DNA of 64,000 nucleotides from Anthoceros angustus (taxonomy: Eukaryota; Streptophyta; Anthocerotopsida; Anthocerotales; Anthocerotaceae): positions 3,038,001 through 3,102,000 of the forward strand of contig VJWM01000025.1 in assembly GCA_010909165.1 (NCBI GenBank), in the 5' to 3' direction. Positions 55,050 to 64,000 of this stretch are shown here, one piece after another (within the stretch, counting starts at the first letter, position 1; the number at the start of each line of letters is the position of its first letter). The translations under genes and the position numbers were made by a program. The notes under the pieces were generated by a model that saw nothing but the letters and a program-made list of their open reading frames with translations, made no database searches and was not told the origin of the DNA.

Positions 55050-58000
55050 ATGGCTGTTGCCCCTCCGCTTCAACCTGCCCAATGGCGGATGGGCGGGGTG
55101 GGGGGTGTGGCTCCGCTCTTGGCTATGCTGCAGGAGGAGCACCCGGCGCTCAAGGTGCACGCGCTTACGTACCTGGACAAGCTGGTGCCCCAATTCTGGC
55201 CTCAGATTTCTTCCCACATCACCATAATGTACGTCTCGTGTCGGCCCTGCTAGGCCAGCACTCTGCTGGACAGGGTTTATGCTCTAGGGTTTGGGGTTTA
55301 CGTATTTGATGGTCAGAGGTTGAATCATCCGATTTGTTGCAGTGAAAGCCTTCATGAGGATACGCGCTTTGATAAGAGCCAATTAGCAGCATTGCTGGCC
55401 TCCAAGGTGAGATAGCCAATTGGATGGGAGGTAGGCGGATTTGAATTGCGCCTTTGGCCGGCGCGTGAGTATTATTGGGTCTTGGCAATTGATTCGTGTT
55501 TCTGGGTATGCCTGCTTGACCAGGTTTTCTACTACTTGGGGGAGCTTAATGATTCTCTGACATATGCTCTTGCCGCTGGACCTCTATTTGATGTTAAAGA
55601 AGAGTCAGAGTACGTGCAAACTCTCGTTGGTGAGTCCCAGTCTATCCCGCTACCATGCATCCGGGAGTCCGTGAGCTGGGTGTTTGTTCGGTCGGTTGAG
55701 CCCGTTCTTCTTCGTGCAGCAAAGTGCATCGACGAATATGCCTCTCTCAATGTTAAGGCTGCAGAGTCCAACGAAGGTGCATCTGAACCAGATAAACAAC
55801 TGGTGGCAATTGTGGAGAAAATGCTTGACAAGTAGGTTCATCGCAGAGTTTGTGCCCGTTTTCCACTCTCACTACACTAGCTTCTGCTGCTCCAAGTATG
55901 TCTGTGACTACGATAATGGAAATGCGCTGCTATGTCACAGGTGCCTGGGAGATGGGAAATACCAGCAGGCTATGGGTATCGCTTTGGAATGTCGGAGGCT
56001 GGATAAGTTAGAGGAGGCTATCATGAGAAGTGACAATGTACATGCTATGCTAGCTTATTGCCTTCGACTGACACAGACATTTGTGATGGGAAGGAAGTTT
56101 AAAGAAGAGGTATTTCGCTCTGTTTAGCCTTGTGAGATCTGGAGGCTTTCAACTCAGTCCACCCTGTATGCTTTAATTTATCCTCACATTTTGCTGTGCT
56201 GCTTTCTTAAGATCACGGAGTTTTGGTTGCAGGTCTTACGGTTCTTGGTTCAGATTTATCGGAAACTTGACCTGCCAGATTACTTGAGCATTTGTCAGTG
56301 CCTTATGTTTCTTGATGAACCTGGAGTTGTTGCCACTATTCTTGATCGGCTTCTTAGATCAGACAAGGTAGAATCCTCCTTATCGATAGTGCTTGACCAG
56401 TGTCTGATTTGACCTTATTTCTGACCAGCAGCCTGTATGCAGGTTGATGCTCTTATGGCCTTTCAAGTGGCTTTTGATCTGTTCGAAAATGAGTATCAGC
56501 ATTTCTTGGTCAGTGTGAGAGACTCTCTGCCAGATTTGAAACCGGTCAGCACTGCGGCAGCCCCAGCCAGTGTGCCAGTTCCACAGAATGGAGAGAATGT
56601 TGTGAGCACATCTGAACATGAATCTTCAGTTGCGATGGAGACATCAGAAATTGAACGGCCCGCGGGAACTGGTGCAGTTGAGGGGGTTGGTGAGGCATCA
56701 GAACAAAAGCAAGAACCTGCTGGCTATTGGGAGAGACTAGCACAGCTCAAAGCTATCCTAAGTGGAGAGACACCCATCAATCTTGCCCTTCAGTTCCTTT
56801 ACAGTCACAACCGGTAAACTCCTCGAGTTTTAAACTCAAGATGTTGTTTTCCTGCAAAGTTGCATCCTGATTGTTTTCACATTTGTCACGTTTTTGTGAC
56901 CCCTCGCGGGTGCAGGTCGGATCTGCTCATCTTGAAAACCATCAAGCAGTCTGTTGAGATGCGCAACAGTGTTTGTCACAGCGCCACAATTTATTCAAAT
57001 GCTCTGATGCACGCAGGAACAACTGTGGATACTTTCCTTCGTGACAATCTGGTTAGCCATCGATTTGTTTGTAGCTGCACATTGCAGAGGATGTTCTGGA
57101 GAAATGGTTCTGGTAAAGCTCGTGAGTATTGACACTGATTATTATCCCCAGGATTGGTTAAGTAGGGCCACCAATTGGGCGAAGTTCAGTGCCACTGCTG
57201 GTCTTGGTGTAATACACCGAGGGCACCTGCAGCAGGGTAGATCGCTAATGGCTCCATACCTTCCGCAAAATGGTGGAACTGGTGGAGGAAGTCCATACTC
57301 CGAAGGTGGGGCACTATATGCTCTTGGACTTATTCATGCTAATCATGGAGAGGGTATCAAGCAGTTCCTATTGGAAAGCTTGAAGAACACGAGCAATGAG
57401 GTAGGCATCTGGAATCAGTTCTGCCCAGAGGCTGCACGTCTGTACTCCATCCTTTTAACAGTCATTAATTTGTTTTGCAGGTTATTCAGCATGGTGCTTG
57501 TTTAGGTTTGGGATTGGCAGCTCTAGGAACAGCAGATGAGGATATTTATGAAGACGTCAAAAGCGTTCTGTACACAGATAGTGCCGTGGCTGGAGAGGCA
57601 GCTGGAATTAGCATGGGTCTGCTCATGGTAGGAACCGCTTCCGAGAAGGCAGGCGAAATGCTGGCTTATGCTCATGACACTCAGCATGAGAAAATAATCA
57701 GGTGCGTTCAGATATTTGAGGGAGTTTAGGTTGGAGAACAGTTTCCTTTGCGTGGTCCATGTGAGGACTTGATTGGTAAATTGTTTCTCATTCTGTGCAC
57801 TGCTGCTTCTAAAATTTATAGTGGATGTCTTTCAGGGGACTGGCCTTAGGGATAGCCCTTGTGGTCTATGGACGTGAAGAGCAAGCTGACACTTTGATAG
57901 AGCAGTTGACTAGAGATCAAGACCCAATTTTGCGTTATGGTGGCATGTATGCCCTGGCTCTAGCTTACAAAGGTACTGCGAACAACAGTGCTATCCGGAG

Positions 58001-59591
58001 ACTTCTGCATTTTGCTGTCTCTGATGTCAGTGATGACGTCAGGAGAACTGCTGTGTTGGCACTTGGTTTCGTTCTTTGTGGTGAACCTGAGCAGGTATGT
58101 TGATTTTCTGAGAAGCATCAGTACATGCGTTGCTCTTCCCCTAGCAGCTGGTGTCATTAAGTAGTGCTCTGGTTGTTCTGTGCAGACACCACGGATTGTC
58201 TCACTCCTCTCAGAGTCCTACAATGCTCATGTGAGGTATGGTGCAGCCATGGCTGTTGGTATATCATGTGCTGGTACAGCCAGCAGTGAAGCAATCTCGC
58301 TTCTGGAGCCTCTCACTTCAGATGCAGTGGATTTTGTAAGACAAGGTGCTCTGATAGCAATGGCTATGGTCCTCATGCAGGCAACTGAGATGCGTGAACC
58401 TCGTGTTGGCAACTTTAGGTATTTAATGTTTTTGGCTTTTCAATTTTGTATTGGAGAAAAACATAGTGAGCAGGTCCACTTTCATTTCCGTTGGTTGCCT
58501 TATTCCCTTTAGTTGTGAACAAGAAATTTTCATTTTGTGTCATGAGTGCTCACATCTGATTGTACCTCCTGGTCTGGCTTTTGATTTGTCTTAGGCGGCA
58601 ACTGGAGAAGATTATTCTGGATAAGCATGAGGATACAATGAGCAAGATGGGTGCTATTCTTGCCTACGGTATTCTTGATGCTGGTGGTCGGAACGTTGGT
58701 ATCCGGCTCCAGTCAAGAACAGGACACGATCGAGTAACTGCTGTAGTTGGCATGGCAGTCTTTACACAGTTCTGGTATTGGTACCCCTTGATATATTTCA
58801 TCAGCCTCTCATTTGCGCCAACAGCGTTCATTGGCCTGAACTCGGAACTTCGCATGCCAAAGTTCAAGTTCGTCTCGGAGGCTCCCCCTGCTATGTTTGG
58901 GTATCCTCCATCTACAGCTCCCCCGACAACTACTTCAGCAATCAAGTTGCCAACTGCAGTGCTGTCTACATCAGCCAGGGCCAAAGTGAGGGCAAAGAAA
59001 GACAGCGAGTCAAAGGCAGCAACCAGCAAAGCATCGGCACAGGAGGGTAGTTCCTCTCCTCATCCTGAACCAAAGGGCTCGTCGGCAGCTGCAGTGGCAG
59101 GGGAAAGTTCATCTGTCTCTGCTGAGGAATCTGCCGCTACAACTGGGAAGGATGATGCAATGGAGGTAGCGTTTGTGGTTCCTATCCAACCAGTGCTGAG
59201 GAGATTGAGGAGAGCTCGGGCGAATAATGCATTGCGTCCTCTTTATGTGCAGGTGGACACAGGTGTTGAGAAGAAAAGTGCAGATGTTGAGCCCGCTGTT
59301 GAAGTGCTCAACAATCCAGCCAGGGTTGTCCCCGCACAGGAGAAGTACATCAGATTCCCAGAGAGCTGTCGGTATCAGCCCCTGAAGAGGGCATCTTCAG
59401 GGTTTGTGATGTTGAGAGATACGAACCCGTCAGAGCCTGTTGAATTGGTATCCAGTGATTCGCCGGTATCTGCTGCTGCACCGAGTTCAGGAGGAGCACC
59501 CCCGGCACCTCCAGACACTTCCTCCGACACTGCTATGGCCGTAGACGACTGTGACCCTCCCCCGCCGGAGCCCTTTGACTATACGCCTTAG
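55050..59591 (+). CDS. RPN2: 26S proteasome non-ATPase regulatory subunit 1 (RPN2)
   Basis: RPN2 is a large scaffold of the proteasome base; its PC repeats form a toroid that docks the ubiquitin receptor RPN13. The start [12 protein letters not shown] leads into [20 protein letters not shown]. Further blocks are [20 protein letters not shown] (55520-55590), [20 protein letters not shown] (55945-56010), [20 protein letters not shown] (56280-56345), [20 protein letters not shown] (57200-57260), [20 protein letters not shown] (57297-57356), [20 protein letters not shown] (57595-57650), [20 protein letters not shown] (57938-57997), [20 protein letters not shown] (58020-58080) and [20 protein letters not shown] (58237-58297). 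The C-terminal beta part has [34 protein letters not shown] and AMAVDDCD before the stop. About 18 GT-AG introns separate the exons. The stretch 59166-59252 is an intron that keeps the frame open (29 codons, no stop). The protein looks complete. Confidence 0.95.
59166..59252 (+). other. In-frame, stop-free intron (exitron-like) in RPN2
   Basis: A donor (atggag|gtagcg) and acceptor (ttatgtgcag|gtggac) bound 87 bases that are a multiple of three and contain no stop. Splicing gives [14 protein letters not shown], which matches the acidic MxVD phrase remembered from other plant RPN2 proteins. Retention would insert 29 mostly basic and hydrophobic residues. Confidence 0.65.
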
Positions 59592-59897
59592 AGCTTCGTT
59601 GTCTGAAGTCGTTTATTGTATATAGCAACTGAAGGAGGTGTCCTTCAAATTCTGGCAGGGGCATTCTAGAACTGCTCTGCTTCCGCACTAGGTGGATGTA
59701 GTCTGGTCTCTTGCCAGTAGTCTAATTTGGACTGAAGAGATAGCTAACTCATTGCCACATTGGTATGTTTTATCCGGCCTCGCAACCCGACGTCTGGTAG
59801 CAATGCGTACATTTTTGAAATTTCCCGTCTGCCAGTAACCGGAAAACAAACCTTATCTGAGAAACAAAGTTTGCCTTCAGTAGTTCTATGGATTCGC

Positions 59898-62290
59898 CTA
59901 GGGCGAGTCTCCGCACGAACAGAATCCGTCTTTGAAACGATGAACTCGGTACGCGTCTCTGACGATGATGTCGCGCTTTTCTACACGCGAAAGGATTTTC
60001 GTGCCACTGTGGCAATCGTCGCACATCCTGAGATTTTTTGTCACCAGCAAAGTCTTGCCTTCTGGAGTGTTCAGAAGACCATACGCCAATGCCAACTTCT
60101 CAGCGTGCCCACAGAGGGCGTCTTCCTTTTGCCGGTCCGATATTGGTTTCAATACCAACTCAGTTTGGGGCACATGCCCACTCTCCTTCAGCCTTGCATT
60201 TAAACTCTTCAGTCTCAAGGACGTATCGCCACGGTCTTCCCCAACTACAAACTCGTGCACCTGATTGTTAACCTCAATCCATGTCTTTGCAGCCTTCTTG
60301 TAAGCACCTGTGCATCTTCTGAAGCTTTCAATTTCCTTAAAATCGTCCCACCTTCCTGCACTGGCATAGATACTCGACATAAGTACATAAGCCCCGGCAT
60401 CCTTAGGTTCCAGTTCTACAAATTTGTCAAAAGACCGCTTTCCTCGATCAACATCTCCGTGAATTTTACAGGCACTCAGCAGAGACATCCAAGCCACACT
60501 GCTACTGTCAAGTGGGATAGTTTGCAATAAACTTTCTGCCTCGTCCAAGCGTCCTGACCGCCCAAGAAGATCCACCATGCAGGTATAATGTTCAACTGTA
60601 GGAGAAATGCCATAATTCTCCTCCATCATATCGAAAAATCTCTGACCCTCGTCCGCCAAAGAAGCATGACTGCAGGCAACGAGAAGACATGCAAATGTGG
60701 CACCATTGGGCTCAATTCCATGTCGCCGCATCGTCTCGAAGCACTGGGTTGCCAATTCACAGCTGTTGTGTTGACCATAGCTGTGTATTAAAGCATTCCA
60801 TGTCACCACATCTCTAGTGGGCAGTCTATCAAAGACATTGCGAGCATCTGTGAGATATCCATTCCTTCCATACATGTCCACTAGGGTATTTCCAACAAAC
60901 ACATCAGCCTCCAGTCCCCTCCCTAAAATCTCTGCATGAATATCTTTGCCTTTGTGTATGGCCCCTATGCTAGCACATGCCTTCAGAGTGCAGACATAGG
61001 TAACCCTGTCCGGAGTCATGCCTATGCTTCGCATTTTCTCATACAAGATGAGGGCTTCATGACCAAGCTCATGATGAGCATAGCCTGAAATCAAAGCACT
61101 CCATGTCACAATGTTCTTGGTGGACATCCTGTCAAAGACGGCTCGAGCATCGTCCAGATTCCCAGATTTTGCATACATGTCCACCAATGTACTCCCAATA
61201 GAGATGTCATTTTCCAGTCTTTGATCCAGAATCTCCGCATGGATCTGCTTGCCCTTCTGTATGGCTCCTACACTGGTGCACGCCTTCAGAAGCGACAGAA
61301 AGGCCACCACATCTGGTATCACTTTGTCCCGTTGCATGCTTTCATGGAGATTAAGAGCTTCCTGACCTTGTCCATGATGGGCATATCCCGCTATCATAGT
61401 ACTCCATGTAACCACATTCTTGTTTGGCAACTTGTCAAAAACTCTGCGAGCATCCTCTAACCTGCCGAATTTGGTGTACATGTCCACAAGAGCAGTCCCT
61501 ACAAATATATTCGTGTCATATCCACCGTCAACGACATCAGTGTGTATTGCTTTGCCAGAAGGCAAATCACCTGCAGTGACACACGCTTTGAGAGCAGCCA
61601 CGTACACATAGTCATGTGGCTTGACCTCAGATAATCGCATTTGATTGTACAACTGTATGGCCTGCTTAGCTTCTCCATGCTCAACATGCGCTGAAATGAT
61701 AGACCCCCAAACAAACCTGTCAGGTGCAGACAGGTGGGTGAACACTTGTCTTGCCTCCTGTAAACTACCATGAGAAGCATACATGCGGATTATATGGTTG
61801 GTAAGATATGCATTCGACACATATCCACTTCTCACAGCAAGAGCATGAACACGCCTGCCAGCCACCACATCCTGGCTGGCGATGCACCATTTAAGAAGGC
61901 GATACAACAAGTCTATAGAAACATGGATCCCTTCATGTTCAACGCAGGTCAAGGCCTGGAAGGCCCCAGCCAGCTGGCCCTCCTCGCACAGGTTGCTCCA
62001 AGAATCAACCCTTCACTAGTTGCAAAGATCCAGGAAACGGGCAGTGTCAAACATCACATCTTCAGGGCCTCAGTAAAAGCAGAGCAAAGTCAATCTCATT
62101 GCTGGGTTCAAGTGATATACCTGTCATGACACTTCTCCCTTGTTGTGCCTCCGTACAACAACTCGCTCACTGCCTTGTTCCAGCCCGGCGGACGAGCACA
62201 AACACCTTCCGTAACAGGGTGCTCTGCAATTTCCTCAACTGAATTACAACAGGAAACAACGGCGGAAAGTTCAGAACCGCTACAACGCAT
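59898..62290 (-). CDS. PLS-class PPR protein with E, E+ and DYW-type domain; C-terminal triplet changed
   Basis: Exon 2 (59898-62010) is one long frame. Exon 1 (62121-62290) joins it through a gt donor at 62120 and an ag acceptor at 62012-62011, giving 760 residues. The body has PLS-type repeats such as DMYTKFGRLEDARRVFDKLP, NVVTWSTMIAGYAHHGQGQE and DVVTWNALIHSYGQHNSCEL, then the E motif YGISPTVEHYTCMVDLLGRS and the E+ part TWIEVNNQVHEFVVGEDRG. The DYW-type deaminase has a PG-box-like SGHVPQTELVL, the zinc/active-site HAEKLALAYGLL (H-x-E), the CDDCH of the C-x-x-C-H pair, and a second zinc-like set RVHRFKDGFCSC. The protein ends CSCGDSP rather than CGDYW. Such proteins edit single organelle cytidines; the first exon may carry the targeting signal, but exon 1 is assigned by frame and splice signals only. 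Convergent with RPN2, 306 bases apart. Confidence 0.85.
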
Positions 62291-63117
62291 TGGAAATCAG
62301 TCCGGATCCGAGCGGGGATCATTCACCTCGGCTGCTTCCCAGTGTGCTTGTCTCCGCTCGCAGGGTTGAGAACCACCTGCACCATTTCTCAATGGGGATA
62401 ACGGAGGCCCTTCTCGTTTGCATCATGCCGGACAGACACACTTGTGCACCCAAAGCACCACCACTGCTCTTCACTTGTCGCAATCTCCTCGAAAACAGCA
62501 AGGCGTGTCGGTTCCATAGCCTACCAGCAGTATTGCCAACTTGACAGTCCAAGCATGAGCAACCGTGCGAGCTCGATTTGGATCACTCCTCGTCCATGGC
62601 GTGTGTTTCGCGTACAGCATGTGTGCTCATTGCTGATTTTAATTTTCTATAAGGCATTCTCCAAAATTAATACCATTCATTTTCAGCTTCATATAGATAA
62701 ACTGTGAAGGGTAAAAATAGAGCTTGTAATTTCCAGGACATAATTCCCAGATTTGTGTGTGTGCGCGATGAGTGTGGAGGGCGACACCTGCTGCAGAGTA
62801 CTAACCTTAGCTGAGTTCATCGTTCGAGTGTGATATGTGTCGATTGCTTGGCTGACCTCCTTGCTTACCGGGTGGGTCGAACTTGCCCCGACATGTGTAG
62901 ATTGCTTGGGTGACCTCCTTGCTTACCGGGTGGGTCGAACTTGCCCCGTAGCCACAACCCTTATGTCATACCAAACACCCCAGGACTACCAAACCACAAA
63001 CACCCATCAACATGCTCTAATTGCCACAGCGAAGCAGGTAATCTACACGCAATCTGCATGCCACACAAACGTGGCCACTGCACACAAAACCCATAGGCAT
63101 ACCACACCCATGGTTAA
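62291..63117. other. Intergenic region, includes a 58-base tandem duplication
   Basis: No gene is recognised here. The part 62620-62780 is AT-rich. From 62960 on, simple CA-rich sequence prevails (accacaccca, cacacaaac). The PPR promoter should lie just right of 62290. Confidence 0.4.
62835..62950. repeat. Two-copy tandem repeat, period 58
   Basis: Two copies (62835-62892 and 62893-62950) share cttgcttaccgggtgggtcg, preceded by gattgcttggctgacctc / gattgcttgggtgacctc and followed by aacttgccccg. They differ at about three bases. Confidence 0.93.
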
Positions 63118-63785
63118 TCACAACTCACACCACGGGTTTTGTATGGCACACCACATAAAAACCATGCAAAACCTGTAGCCCGAGGCGAAAGGGGACAACC
63201 CAAGACGGGGCACCAAGCCAAGGGGGCGTAATAAAAGTGGAAGCTTGTAAATATGCTTGGATTGCCTGTTATAAAAGACGAATATGGAGACAATATAAAG
63301 AGAACAAGACGGGAAATCCACGCGCCACACAGACCTAGACACTCCAAATCGGCCGAAATTTGAACCGGACAGTGGCACGGATGTCATTGCTCCCCTTGCG
63401 ATCGAGCCCAATGTTTGGGAGGTGTTCCCTCCTTCTACATCCTCGGTGAGCCGCTTCCTAGACACAAAACCGGCTTAGGCACCTGCCCCGCAACATCGAT
63501 TGCAAGAGGAAGGCAAAAAAAAAATTATGCACCTTGCTAACTTGCTCCCAGCATTGGCTTCCCTCCCCTTCTGCCGCTGCTCTAGACGAGGCGACCACAT
63601 TGTGTAGGCGAGCAGGTAGTCGCTTCCAAAGTTGCTTGAGTGCTTCCGCGCATAACCAAAAGCTCCCACACTCGCAGCTGCTTCATTCCCCCAAGGCCTG
63701 AAGATGACGGCACGGTAGCGCGCATCATCCTCACATCCGTAGTCACAGGAGTACTCGTTTTGAATATATTGTCTATGTATACCAG
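63118..63785 (-). CDS. Unrecognised protein, last two exons (gene continues beyond the right edge)
   Basis: Exon n-1 (63533 to about 63785) encodes IQNEYSCDYGCEDDARYRAV, then IFRPWGNEAAASVGAFGYAR, HSSNFGSDYLLAYTMWSPRL and EQRQKGREANAGSKLA. It ends at a donor (gcaag|gtgcat), phase 2. The last exon starts at 63457 (ctag|gaagcg) with KRLTEDVEGGNTSQTLGSIA and RGAMTSVPLSGSNFGRFG and runs to a stop at 63118. The first part looks like a compact, conserved domain with paired cysteines (CDYGC) and many aromatic residues. I do not recognise it. The 3' part past VWRVDF is less protein-like, so the true stop may come earlier through another intron. Confidence 0.45.
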
Positions 63786-64000
63786 CTAACTCTTTTGAAG
63801 CCTTGGTCGAAGCACACAAAGGAGCTACAAATGGAGCTGGTGGACCTTGCTCACCGGGTATTTCCTTCTGTCACAAACCTAGATGGGATTGGGAGCAGGT
63901 TTTCCCAAGCCCATCGAACTCGCACCCACAACTGCCTGAAGCGGATGAAGATGGCAGCATGGCAATTGCGGGAGAAGGGGAAATATGACAAACCGGACAA

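Noticed and set aside
59885-59900. Frameshift restoring a DYW end in the PPR protein
   Set aside because: None of the three frames near the stop encodes Asp-Tyr-Trp, so the DSP end is reported as read.
1-64000. CRISPR arrays, bacterial operons or prophage
   Set aside because: No regular spacer/repeat array exists; the repeats are tandem or transposon-derived, and spliced genes show a eukaryotic nuclear genome.

Overview
The window is nuclear DNA of a land plant. Nearly every conserved protein here has its closest remembered relatives in plants: plastid fibrillin, the plant Sec23/Sec24-like family, plant-type transaldolase, IQM proteins, NUP205, RPN2 and a PLS-class PPR protein with a C-terminal DYW-type domain. 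The introns are GT-AG and mostly 50-150 nt, genes sit a few hundred bases apart, and several pairs are head to head. This compact style fits a lycophyte such as Selaginella better than a large-genome seed plant or fern. The placement is an inference from style and remembered homologues, not from a search.

Layout. 1-7.5 kb: first exon of an ACD11-like lipid-transfer gene (-), a plastid fibrillin (+), a USP-fold protein (-) and a Sec23/Sec24-like gene (-). 7.6-10.3 kb: an LRR receptor-like gene broken by many small frameshifts. 10.8-17.1 kb: transaldolase (-), a YacP-like NYN-domain gene (+, all nine exons reconstructed) and a TLC-domain membrane protein (-). 17.1-19.1 kb: minisatellites, an L-type lectin remnant and a short F-box reading frame. 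19.2-21.0 kb: an NXPE/PC-esterase-like type II membrane protein (-). 21.3-30.9 kb: a repeat island with a truncated UBE2T-like fragment, a copia retrotransposon rearranged by tandem duplications, a 5'-truncated LINE, a SINE-like element that shares the LINE's 3' tail, and a PPR remnant. 33.1-35.6 kb: an IQM calmodulin-binding-type gene (-, all nine exons reconstructed). 37.6-41.6 kb: a large low-complexity protein I do not recognise (-). 42.2-42.4 kb: a second SINE-like copy. 43.2-53.8 kb: nucleoporin NUP205 (-). 54.5-59.6 kb: mitochondrial ATP synthase subunit e (-) head to head with proteasome subunit RPN2 (+). 59.9-62.3 kb: a PPR editing-factor-like gene (-) convergent with RPN2. 63.1-63.8 kb: the last exons of an unrecognised gene (-).

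The host genes are unrelated housekeeping functions (secretory coat, pentose phosphate metabolism, nuclear pore, proteasome, ATP synthase, organelle RNA processing), and nothing suggests a functional cluster. The least ordinary part is the repeat island. There the LINE and the SINE-like family share a 3' end, one SINE-like copy is joined directly to the truncated 5' end of the LINE, and the copia element carries two tandem duplications with microhomology at the joints plus an amplified gag start.
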